Positions 40,301 to 52,382 of a DNA stretch of 64,000 nucleotides are shown piece after piece. The stretch covers positions 15,786,858-15,850,857 of the forward strand of contig HG738139.1 of the NCBI GenBank assembly GCA_000499405.2, read 5' to 3'. This stretch comes from Onchocerca volvulus. Lineage: Eukaryota; Nematoda; Chromadorea; Rhabditida; Onchocercidae. The first letter of the stretch is position 1, and each line of letters begins with the position of its first letter. The notes beneath the pieces are model-generated. The model did no database searches. It had not been told where the DNA came from and saw only the letters and a program-made list of their open reading frames with translations. A program made the translations under genes and the position numbers.

Positions 40301-42853
40301 GAATAAATAGTTATTAATATATTTAAAATTTAAATTTGCCAACGTTTCGAAATATATAAAATCAAATAATAATTTTAAAATAAAGTAAAATGAAGGAAAA
40401 AAAAATCATACCTTCAATAATAGCAATGATAAATTGTATACTGTTGATGGCAATACCTATTTTAAGTTGAAATAAACATTGTCTAAAATCGTAACGATTC
40501 ATTTGTGTCAAAATATATCGCATCCGTGAAATATCATATTCACCGATTAAACAAAATCCTTTATTACGATCGATTTTCGGATGTTGATAAGTTCCAACCA
40601 ATAACCAATTCCTATAATAACTTTCAAAATATATTAATTTATCAGTATTCAATATCGTCACTCAGAAGGCATTCATGAATAATTTGAGATTTGCTTGAAA
40701 ATCTTATCTTTCGTCTTTTCAAATATTCAATTTCTAATTAAACATTCTTTTCATATTTATGCACAAAGTATAAAAGATGAAAATTTTGATATTACGTAAT
40801 CATCCACATTTTTATTTTTACGTAAAGAATATTCGAATTGAATTTTTACAGGAATATGTTTAATGGGAATATACCGCATATTAATTCTGATACATATTTA
40901 ATTAATTACTATTTCTATTATATTACATAAAGTGATAAATTATATGCAACATTAATACTTGATATCAATTCTATCTTTATTTTTTATGATATCAATTTTA
41001 TGTAAAATCAATTTTGTCATTATTTTTTCTTTCATTAAATGCAATTTCAAATAAAATAGCAGCGCTGATTATACGTAGCACTAGTGATATTTGTTAATTA
41101 ATTACTATTAATAAATGTATTATATGTGATATTAATTCTATTACTATTTTTCTTTCGTTCTTTAAATAACATTTTACTTGGCTGAAATCGTAGCACTCAT
41201 TGTAGATAGCATTAGTGATATCAGTGATAGCACCAGATAAGCAACAAAGAAATTTACGGTACAACGTTTTGCAGCTGCGATACCAACTAAAGCATTTACG
41301 ACAAATACGACTGATGTCCAAATTGCGGAATAGTAAGGACAATATTCGGGTGAATCAAATGAACACCAAATACCGCCAGCTAGCATCAAAGCTGAAATAA
41401 TTTTTAATTTTTTTTTTCAAATTAATTTATTCAGCAAACTTAAGCTAATGAAGTTATTAAAGTTTTATTTATTAAATAATAGAACATTAATTTGCATCAA
41501 AATATTTAACTATACAATTTTTTCTTTCTCTATTTCAGTGATTTTTGCGGCATTCTCGAATTTTTCAACAAAAGGTTGATTAAGCAATAAATGTTTTTAT
41601 TGTTTTTAATTACAAAAAAAAAAAACTTTCATATCGTATTTTTTGGTAATAATGCAAAATGTCAACAGAACTTGACAACATTAAAGATAATTTTTAATTT
41701 AATTGATTTATTGCTTAATTGCTTGAGAAATCTTTAGTCATTCATTAGTTTATATTCAATCAAAATTTTCAAATCTTTAAATATGTCGAGAATCATCAAA
41801 TTTCACTTCTATTAATCTAATCCGGTAGTCACAAAAAATATTCTGATCACACTTCACAAAAAAAAAAATCATTTCTTGAATTTAATGAAAAAAATTATAT
41901 TGCCTATAATTTCAATAATTTTTAGGATAATTTGGCAATGCATGAAATCAAGTAAAAAAATTTTAAAAACTTCAAAAAAGTTTGTAAGTGATGTTCCCTT
42001 CTTTAAGTATATCGAAATCAAATTTGGCCAATTATTAGCAAAGAATTATTTTTTAATTGATTTTACCTGCAATTAGTCCTTCAAATAATGCTACTTTGCA
42101 TATGATATTTATATCACATTGTCGCCATTGTCGTGCTTTTTCGCTCCTTCTTCGAGAAAATCTTGTCAACAATGGTTTCGCATTTTCCGTTTGTGGTGGA
42201 AGTGGCGGACTGTACGGTGGCGGATTACGTACCATACTTACGGAATAAGGCGAATCCTTAAAAAAAATTTTATTACATGCAAAAACAGAAAAAAAAATAA
42301 TGAAAATATTTGTGATGTAATAGGTTTTTGCAATTTTTAAACAATTGAAATATAGCGTACAAATGTAAAAAGTTTATTATGTAATATAAATATCCTATAC
42401 AAAGTTATACGTGCATACGTAAAAATAAGTGGACAGTACGTATAATATTTAAATACAAAATTAATCATCCAAAAAGCCAAGCCAAAACCTAATTATGAAT
42501 TATTTGCTAATATATATGAATTATTGCAGCAAAAACTACCTTACTACTTTATTAATTATTATTTACTTAAATAATAAGTTAACTCCAGTATTAATTTATC
42601 GAAATAATTGGTCCAAATTAAATTGGAATATTTCTAAATTTTAATTCAGAACTTTTCCAGCATGCGAAATTTTAAAAATTATATTAAATATTGTCTGCAG
42701 TTAATAAGAATTGATGAATTTGATTAATATCATAATTACTTCAATTACGGGTGCTGTTGGTATTGAAGAATATCGAATAATACTGGAAGTTGATTGTCGA
42801 TTGCTGTTTAGCATATTTTCGCATTGGTGTAATTTGCTGGTTTTTTCGTCCAT
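37336..42853 (-). CDS. Four-membrane-span protein with PPPY motif, 292 aa
   Basis: Five exons on the minus strand, each junction in phase: 42749-42853 (start), 42067-42256, 41178-41391, 40412-40611 and 37336-37505 (TGA). The cytosolic N-terminus is about 95 residues and includes NPPPYSPPLPPQ, a PPxY WW-domain ligand next to SH3-type proline runs. Hydrophobic spans follow at about VALFEGLIAALMLAGGIW, IWTSVVFVVNALVGIAA, FFVAYLVLSLISLMLSTM and LKIGIAINSIQFIIAII. A loop of about 50 residues with Cys, His and Asp separates spans three and four. The C-terminus ends SYCKMC, a possible palmitoylation site. The topology is that of MARVEL, CD20 or sarcospan-like tetraspan proteins, but I cannot name the family. 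The final exon, after a 2.9-kb intron, is the least certain; an additional exon could lie in that gap. Confidence 0.75.
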
Positions 42854-45800
42854 TCCAAATTTCCTACTCAAGATTTAACATTTTTCGTAATGAAAGAAAT
42901 TCGAGCTTTTTTTTCACGTCTAAAAATTTTGAAATTCAAATTTGAAATTTCTTATTAATGAAATTTTCACGCAAATTTAAAAGAGCAGTTGTTGCAATGA
43001 AATATTTTGTATCGCAAAAAAAAAAAAAAAAAAAAAAAACAGCAATAAATTTTTGAAAAATCAACAATTGCGGATTTAATCATTAAACGTTTAAATTTAA
43101 AATTAGAAATTAGCATTCAGTTTCGTTCACTATGCTTTCTCTTTCAATTTTAGTTCAACGGTTATCTACCAAATAACAAATTTGTTCGTCAAGAACTTTG
43201 AAATCATTTGACCCGAAATAATATTCATAATTTATTTTCAAATGAGTGTGATTTTTGAAAAATAACCAATTACTTCTAAAATTGGAAATAATTGATAGAC
43301 ACAGAATAATATTCATTATCAGTTTTTTAAAAAATATAATTTCCAAACAATATTTTATCTGCAACATGAAATAATCAATTTCCGAATGAAAATGATTTTC
43401 GGAATAGCGAATTATTTTAAATACTGAAACTAATTGCTATTTCGCATACTTAATTTTGGAATTATTTGATGTACAAATATTTGAAATCGAAATGTTTTTT
43501 TGTAATAAAAATCGTTAAATTAAAAATTGAATTGAATTATGAAATTCAACAATACGTCAAGTAAATCCAGCGTGCAAATATAAATATTGAAAAAAAGGCC
43601 TTTAGTAAACAAAATTCTTTAGAAGACATTTAATAGCATATTAATATTATATTATAAAGAAACTTCTAGATATAGATGTCTACTATTATGCATTAAAACT
43701 TTAGAAAATTGTAGTGTTAGCAAAATCAATAAGGTTGCAATGAATGATGTTGGTAAGAGAAAAAAAAAAAATTGTATTTAAAATTTTGAAAAATTAAATT
43801 TGAAAAAATGCAATGAAATAATAAGTTTCAATTTCTTCGCTTAAAAAATATTTAGTTAAAACAAAAAAAAAAAAGTAGAAAATGAAAACAATAAATGAAA
43901 TTATATATGCACATTATTGACAGAGAAAAATTTAAGAAAGAAAGCAAAAAAAAGTGTAATGAAAATGAATAGCTTGGAAGATTATGATGAATTAATAAAA
44001 TTATCTTGTTAATTACGAAAGATTGTGATTTTTTTTCCGGAAAAGTTTTAGAAAAGTTTTTTTTCTTTTTTTTTGTCAATTGATTCTTAAATACACATAA
44101 ACATACACACACAAACTATGTTTGACATTGGTAGAAATGATGAAATGAAACAGATGAAAGGAGTGATAAAGATAAATTAAATTTCAAAGAGCATATGACT
44201 AAAATTTTTTGCTAGAAGTTTTTATTTTAGTAGGAGAAAATTAAAATAGCAAGGGCAATAACACAAAAATAAAATGTTAACAAAATTTAGAAAATGTTCG
44301 AATTTTTTTAAAAAAGTAAAAATTTTTTAGTTGTTTAGTGATTTAACTTTTTTTTTTTTTTTTTTTTTTTCAAGAATCAAGTTGATCAGTATGACGAAAT
44401 TTTGAAATGAATGATGAAATTGGTTTAATCAAAATATTATCAAAAAGTGATTAACGAAATGATTGTAATTAGGATGATAGATTTTTGTAAATGATTTTCG
44501 TGAACTTTCGTAAATGTATAACGTGAAATTTAAATAAATAACCGAATATTTAATTTTATTCATTGTTGATTAATTCGAGTCTATAAATTGGGATAATAAT
44601 ATTGGTTAAATAATCTGAAGTAATGAAAGCATGAAATAAAATATGGTATGAATTCATCCAAAAAAAAACTACTTATTCAATTATTACGTTAAGCTTTATT
44701 TAAGCCGAAAAAATTTCAAATAAATAGAAAAATTTGAATCATTTATAAGCCTAATTAAATTTAAAAAGACCAAGCTATTATGATAGAAATAGAATTATGA
44801 TAGAAATAGAAATAGAAAAAGATAAAATAATCATTTAAAAAATTTTTTTTAAGAATTTGAAAAAGTCAAAAAAAAAAATGAAGGAGGTAAAAAAAAATGA
44901 AGGAGGCTAACAATCTACAAGCCAAGGCTTATTTTCCGCTTAAATCCTTCTTTTTTTCTGAAAAAATACGGTAAATAATGCAATATTGATCAATCATCCA
45001 TGCAAGTCAGTAATAATCCATGCATACCATTGGTATTTTCCTTTTTTTAAATTTAAATTCATTTTATTCATAAAATTCTTAGTATCTATTATATTCCATC
45101 CATTTTTCGTTTTTTTTTTTTTCCATTTTTTCATTGGACCATTTTTGCTTGCATTAAAATTTTCTCCTTTTATCGGCTCCATTTCTTTTTTTCCATATCA
45201 AATTTCACAATTTTTCGTTTAAAATTTAAATTAAAAAAAATTTTTTTCCAGAACTGAATCATTCTCTTTTATAACTTTTAAACTGTATGAAATCAAATGT
45301 TCAGAAATTTGCAAATTCACAATTAAACAGAAAAAATCAAGATAAGTTATTAAGTTAAAAATTAAGAGTTTTAAAACGGAAAAAGGCAAAAAAAGAAAAA
45401 TAGCAAATGTTTAAATGATATAATTGATTAGGTAACAACTGATAATTATTGCGGGTTACTTTTCTTAATTATTATTGCAATTGGAAAGCTTCAGGAAATT
45501 GATTCACATCTATTTGTTATTTGCAAACAAATAAATATATAATGCATCAATATCTACATTCTACATTATTTTTTAAAAGCCAATCGATGAATTTGGAATA
45601 TATGAAATTAAACTTATCAAACATGATATGACTTATCATTTCATCAAATGATACAACATATCAACAAAAAAAAATTGACTAGTTCAAAATTATATTTAAT
45701 TTAATCTATTTACTTATTTCTATAACTGAAACAAAATTAGATAAGTAATATTTGATATAGATATTAAAAAAAAAAAGAAAAAAAAAAAGAAACACCATAA

Positions 45801-48800
45801 ATATTATCTACATCATTTTTTCAAAAAAAAAGAAAAACTTGAATTTTACATTTAACTTCAATGCGATCACGAAATTGATTCCTATTTTAAATTTTCTTTC
45901 AAAATAAACATTCCGAATAATTTAGCTATTTCTAATTATTCATTGAATGAAACTTCATAGAAATTTAAACAAAAAAAAAAAAAAGAAGAGAAATGAGTAA
46001 ACAAACTTAATTCATTTGCTAACAAATGTTAGATGTTGGAATGATGATGGCATCGCTTGTAGGCGAAATGCGTCAAAGCATCGATTTATACAAACACCAT
46101 ATTGTTTGAAGTAATGCACTAAAATCGATTTTGTTTTCTTCTTGTTATTGATCGAATTTTTATTTGTTTAAATTTTTCATTTTTATCAATCATATAACTT
46201 TTACGACTGCAAAAGTGAAAAAACACTTTTTTTTTTTAAATATTAAATGAATTCTTTTGACTGAAATTCGTTTCTTTTTTTTTTCTTTTACAACCAAAAT
46301 TATTGAATTTAATATAAAATTTAAAATACAGTAGCAATGATGAATATGTTTCGAAAAAAAAAAAAAATTTTCCCGATTATATTTCAAAAATAATTGATAA
46401 ATTTCTGAAATGAAAAAATTTTCCAATGAAAAAGTTCCAATATTTTTATTATATTTATTTATTTATCTATCACTGTTTAATATGAATTAATTTAAAATAT
46501 CAAATTGAATTTTGGGAATACTCCTTAATTATACAGGCCTGCTTTCCTATAATTCCTTAAATGATTAAGTTATGTTTATTGGATTATTGAATTTTTCCTG
46601 ATAATCACAATGATCAGTGATAACCGAATGAAGCTACTACTTTATCGATGAAAAGTAAAATCCTGGCAACTTCCGTATCCATAAACATGGACGGAAATTT
46701 CAATAATTTAAAATGAATAATTGGAAAAATGAAATTTGATAAAAGAAAATGAATGAATGAAAGTTGAATTCAGCAAAAGAAGATATTAGTTTAATCAAAT
46801 TTTATTCACTTCACTATTGCAAAAATTGAACAATTCATGCATATTTTGTCATAAATACTACATGTGATTTATTAAATAACTGTAATTTAATTAATTAACA
46901 GAAACAAATAATGGAAAATCCAAAGAAAAAGTCGCGCGCAAAAGCGGAAAAATTGCATAAACAATAATTAATTTATTTATTTTTCTTTCTTTCAAAAAAT
47001 TATTCTCCATGGTTAACCAACTAGTCAGGGGGAGCAATTCAAAAATTGAAATTAGATGGAATAAATTTAAAAAAAAAAAAAAAAAACTTTAGATGAAGAA
47101 GCTGAGATAAGAAATTCTAACGAATAAATTCGATGTAAATTTTCAATACAAATATTTACAACTTACTATTTAAAAGTTCCAAAAAAATGCCAAAAAATTC
47201 ATGAAAAATCTAAAAAAAAAGGAGAAATGGAGAATGAAAAACGTGGATAATCGTTTAGTCGTATTTGTTTTACTAAAATAAAGCTTTGAGCTGTTTAATG
47301 AAGCTTTCAAATACTGATTGAGAAAAGAATGAATCATTAAATAAATAAAATGAATAAATGTGAAATAATTAGCTTAGATTTTACATCAATTATTTTCATA
47401 TTATTTGTAAAAATAAGCTAAATTAGATTGATTAAATAAATTTACGGAAAATATGTTAAGAAGAAAAAATTCTTACCGATTTACAAAAATAAATTCTTTC
47501 ATTTTTCAAAAAATTGTAAAATTTTCTACTAATAAGAAAATTCCACTTTTTTAATTTGAATTAAAAAAAAAAAAGACGCAACGAATTTTTCCAGTGTAAA
47601 TATAGATAGCAAGATCAAAACAATTTTACCTTTTTTCATTCCTTCGCAAACAGATAAGGAAAATGCTAATTTCGCAAATATTCGTTATTGATTTTTTTAT
47701 TCAATCGCTTATTTTTTTATCCGATGCCGTTGAAATTCATCCAAATTATGTTGTCAAATTAAATTTATACTTAATCAAAACAAATGTTCTGCTAACTTTT
47801 AGCTTTTTATTTCAAAATCAGACAAATATTGGATTGAATGATTTTTTCTATTTCGTTTTTCTTTTTTTTTTTCCCATTACTCTTAATTTTAATCACTTTA
47901 ATATTTTCCTTTTCCTTTTTTTTAACTTTATATATGTTAAACTGCAAATCGAATAAATGATTAGATAAGTGATTACAAGAATGCAATCAATATTTGCAAT
48001 TATTTGACAGTTATGTAACCAAGGTAACGAAATTTATTCAAACATATGGAGGAGAAAAGGCGAAAATACACACAAGTATGTATTCGCCAAGTTTAAACTT
48101 ATCCTATAGTTTGCGCTATGCTTTAATTTTCTTGTATCACTCATTGTATTTTTATATTCTACGTAAAATTCATGCCTTACTGACTCAAATTTCGAAAACT
48201 TTCAAAACTATTAAACAATACTTATATTAATAAAGTTTGATTTTGATACTTTTTCTCTCTCTCTCTTTTTTGCTATTAAATTTAATGATTTCAGGGAATT
48301 TTTTGATTCAGTATTTGGACTAAATTTTAAATTTCGAAATAAATTCTTTCTGTCTTTCTCATATTTTTTCTTTTTCCTCATTCCAAGTTCAATTTTCAGA
48401 TTTCATCAAAATTAATGCTTTATTTTGGAAATTATAATTTACGTTGCATTTATGTTTCTTTTCTCAATTTGAATATTTGCTGTAAAAGACTTTTTCATCT
48501 GATTCGATAATTTTGATCTTTTAATTGTTCTTATTATGGTAGTTTTCCTTTAGAAATGTTTAAGATTCTATTATGGTATCATCAAGAATTAGCTAGTCGG
48601 ATTATTACTGATAACGTCTGATACTATTGATAATCTGAGATCGCAGCAATAATGGCTATCGAATTAGTTGGGATATTCTTACTTGCTAAAAAATATTTTG
48701 GATATTTTCGTATAAAAGCTATTGTAATGTTTTCGATGTTATTTAATATTCTGTTGTTAATTAAAAGTTCGAAAATCTACATTAACATTAAAATTTCAGA

Positions 48801-48835
48801 AATAATTTCAACTTATCTAGCTAGAGTAAAAATCG
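42854..48835. other. Long AT-rich intergenic region
   Basis: No convincing gene. It is full of A and T homopolymers (for example near 43018-43040 and 44347-44370). Frames such as 44986-45222 and 47663-47956 are F/I/L-rich and lack splice or start context. The only compositional exception is the short island at 46020-46110. Confidence 0.6.
46020..46110 (+). other. Isolated GC-richer island, possible mini-exon or retroelement tail
   Basis: The sequence GATGATGGCATCGC, a short spacer, GGCGAAATGCGTC, then AAAGCATCGAT stands out in a region of A/T runs. It can be read as a short open frame, MMMASLVGEMRQSIDLYKHH, to a TGA at about 46108. It can also be read as a GATGGC..GCGAAA..GCGTC pattern like that near the 3' ends of Penelope-like elements, some of which contain hammerhead ribozymes. 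A similar word order occurs on the minus strand at 16795-16880. Neither reading is secure. Confidence 0.3.
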
Positions 48836-51278
48836 ATGTCAGATGAGACTAGGCCTAGAAGAAGAGACAAATCGAGGAATAAGGAGAATAATGAAAAAAG
48901 GTTTTATTATTTAATCATAATAATTATTAGCTAAATAATAAAATACATAGGTAAATCCAAAATATCATATTCAAATAATTACTGAAAAAACAAAATTCAA
49001 TATAATTTGTGGTGATGCTGTAAAATATTCATTATTGTAAATTTTTTCAAAGCAAAATTTGTGAAAACAAAAAAGTTGTAATTTCAACTGATATAAGATA
49101 ATTAAATCACGCACAATAAGTTAATAAATGATCATTTCAATTATCTTATCAAAATTATGCCGACGATTCGAGTTTGTTTATATTCTTAAATCTAACTGTG
49201 ATTACTGTAATTAATATCATTATTACAATTATAATAAAATTGCAGTTTCAGCCAGAAGAAGAGTGAAAAAAGCAAAATGCAAATTGTATTGAAAGAACCG
49301 AAAGAAAAGAAATTGAAAACCACTCCTAATATTGATGTAAAGAAGGATCAAAAAGATAATGAGGGCATCAATAAAGAGGTTCTTGATTTCTGATTAGTTG
49401 TTTAATTATCTTATAACAATGGCTAATTAGTTATATCATTTTCAATTAATAATCAGCTTATCTTATTTAACTTATAGAATTCATTTGAAAATTTAAAAGA
49501 GGACATTTCAAGATGATATTTCGAAAAGATATTATTATTTGAAGCAAATATGGCATTACAACATATTTAAAATTATAATATGTAATTTCACTAAAAATTT
49601 TTATAATTCTAAGAAAAAATAGATCTATCAAATTGAAACCAGCCATTCCTTGATTTATTTTTAGTAATTCTTGAACTGATTTTCGGTAATTATTTTTAAT
49701 AATCTTTTAACTATTGACCTTTGAACATCTGCTGTTTTTAGAAAAATTATAGGTTTTTTTTCCCGAAATCATTTTATTCCTTTAAACGAAAATCGAAAAA
49801 TAGTAATAATGCAAAAAATTCACTACAGAAACGGAAGCAGAAATAATATTATTCATTTTAATTTGTATTTTTTTTCTCTTTTAATTGCATCAAAATTTTT
49901 TGAATTTTTTTCATGAAATTCTAATATTTCAACAAATTACATATCATTTTCTTAAATGCCAGGATGAATTATGATAGCGTTCCACTAACATTTACAAAGT
50001 AAAAAAGATAAAAGAATGAATGATCTTGTTGTAATTCCTATTTTAAAAACTTTTTGATGGAGGAAAAAAATTTCGAATCATTCAAATATTAAAGCATTTA
50101 AAAATAAAAATAAACTTATCTGGAATATTTTGAATTATTTGTCGCATTAAATTTTCAGGAATTTCGAAGATTAAAGAAAAAAAATGACGGGAAAATGTAT
50201 TAAAATAAGATAGCAACTATAGAACCAAATATATCTGTCTAATTCAATCGACAAATTACGGCAATCTCCATCATCAGTAATAAAATTTCAAGATCAAATT
50301 CGACAAATACTAGAAAGCAGTATTTGGAAAAATCTGCTGCCAGTAAATTGGAAAAATTGAAAACATTACTGAAAAAGTACAAAAATAAGCACAAAACATG
50401 CTTCGAAAGAAAGCATTGATGATAAGATACGAAAATTAAGGAAAGATAAAAGTTCTAGCAATCATATCATCAATAATGCTATTGATAAAACTGAACGGTC
50501 ATCATCAAAAAATTCAAGATCAAATTATCAAAATTTGAAAGCATCTAAATTGCCAGTGGCCGAACTTCTTTCGTCACCGAAAATCTTAGCAACATCTTCA
50601 ACGCATGTCGATAAACACAATTATAAAGTAAATATTTTGGTGATGAATATAAACATTTTTGGGTTTTGAATTTGAATTCGTCAAAGTTAGTAACATAACA
50701 AATAAGTTTCAGTTTTCTAATTTTGTATGATTTAAATAAAACTAGTCATGAAATAAAATGAATTACTATATGAACAAGAAAAAAATTTTCACCAAAAAAC
50801 GAGATTTTTCATTCATTAATAAGTCAATTGCTAATAAATCAGTCATTACTTCTCCATCCGTAAAATTTCATTTGCATAATTTTAATTAATGCAGTCTTAA
50901 TTATAACACAATCATAATTAAACATCGATATAAAGTAGGTTTGCTTTAAACAAATAAAGAACACAATTAGTGAAAGATTCGACGAAATTTATATCAATAT
51001 TTCAGGATGATTTCGAAGATTATTCAGATGATTTTGATGAAGAAAGTGAAACTGATAGTGATAAACATGAAAGTTCAAATAGTGTGAATAGTACAGGACG
51101 AAATAAAAAAGATAAGAAAAATTTCGAAGCAACAAGAAGTTCAATTTTTTCACAAATCGGAACATCAAGTAAGGATGCGTTGATTGATACGACAAACGAT
51201 GAACCGTTTAGCAATTCACCGCTATTACATCGCATAATGAATCGGCAGCAATCGGATGAAAATGTTCAACCTTTAAGG
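48836..51278 (+). pseudogene. Charge-rich host gene, broken and cut off by transposons
   Basis: Candidate exons: 48836-48900 (starts MSDETRPRRRDKSRNKENNE), 49252-49378 (K/E-rich), a degraded exon at 50160-50627, and 50998-51278 (starts DDFEDYSDDFDEESETDSD, ends before GTACTT). The third exon has an in-frame TAA soon after EFRRLKKKNDGK and further small indels, while the inverted copy at 6.66-7.14 kb lacks that stop. The last exon is intact and very acidic. A Helitron begins 0.3 kb downstream and no later exon is found before 59.8 kb. The basic N-terminus followed by an acidic DDFEDY-type stretch resembles the N-terminal region of dynein-2 intermediate chain WDR60, but no WD repeats are present to confirm this. 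I call it a probable pseudogene or truncated gene. Confidence 0.55.
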
Positions 51279-51604
51279 GTACTTTCTCACATTACAATAT
51301 TAATTAGAACTAATTAGAGTAATTAATTGATCAAAGATTGCAGTACTCTATTGATAATGTCAGAAATATTAAATCGATACTCAATTAAGTGGAAAATATT
51401 TTCGTTTTATTTATTGAAAATACCGTTTTTCTCTTATTCTGTCTTCAGCAAAAACTATACCTTAGAGTAAAAAAAAAAAATGTATTGATAAAAATCGTAA
51501 CACAAAATGAATAAAAATAAATTCCCAAATTTTTACTCAAATAAAATTTGAATTTAATAATTAACAAATGAAATTAATACAATCAATTCTTATAAAATTA
51601 TTAA

Positions 51605-52345
51605 CTGGACCCGGCCACGCTTCGCATGTCCGGCTCCAGCTAATTCTTATAAATAGAAATGTCAATGTTCGTTTGTTCAAAAGTCTTAAACCTCTGAAAG
51701 TTCTTAAAAATGCACCTTATCTATATTAATTCAAAATCTTAGATATCGGAAAATCCTACCTTTGAAATTTTGACACAAAGTTGCATTCGAATATGTGCAT
51801 GCTTATATATATACGTTGTTGTAGCTCAGTCTGATTAAAAGGGAAAAAAGGAAAGAGAAAGCGCATGTTTCTAGTGTTGCGAAAAACTAATACTTTGTTA
51901 TTTGATTTGTAGTTTGGTTAGATTGTAGATTGATTCTTGCTACTATGATTCAGCTAGGTCAGCAAAAAATGTGAGGAGATATTTTGTGTTTTGTGTGACA
52001 GAGACCAATACTGTTGAGAAGCGTTTTATTGATTGATGAAGAATGATTCGTCGAAACAAACAATTATCAGAGAACATCCAGACAAATTGATCACTGGTTA
52101 TTCTTTCCTTTTTCGATAATAGAGAAGAATACTATGCAAGTGAATTGCCGGATTGTTGCTACCACTGCTTCGCTTTGAACTGTCGAACTGGAACCCCTGA
52201 AGCTCCGAATTGTTGCTGTTGCTGCGTCGATTATTATTGTTTATCTGTAAATTGGAACATTTTTTTAGTGATAAACATGTTTGTCGCCACTTTGAAACTA
52301 TATCGCGCCACTTGACCTTTAGTATTTCTTGTTTATAATTATTGT
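51605..52345 (+). repeat. Left inverted end of the Helitron
   Basis: Matches 56.53-57.26 kb in inverse orientation and 4.17-4.88 kb in direct orientation, with scattered substitutions and small indels. It begins with the hairpin tail, then a start-like sequence at about 51647 and leader sequence through phrases such as TTATCAGAGAACATCCA. It carries no gene. Confidence 0.8.
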
Positions 52346-52382
52346 CATGGCGTTATTTGACTCACATCTAATATATTTAATT

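Noticed and set aside
37336..42853. Naming the tetraspan gene sarcospan
   Set aside because: Topology and a VYRD word are similar, but the VYRD lies after rather than before the fourth span and no extended identity could be shown.
44986..45222. Hydrophobic plus frame as a membrane protein
   Set aside because: F/I/L content follows from poly-T tracts; no start context, splice sites or charged flanks typical of a real membrane protein.
47663..48230. Two adjacent plus frames (97 and 78 codons)
   Set aside because: Composition matches local AT-rich noise, and no consistent exon chain or family signal links them.
48836..51278. Firm assignment as WDR60/dynein-2 intermediate chain
   Set aside because: Only low-complexity basic and acidic stretches resemble it; no WD repeats are found in the window.
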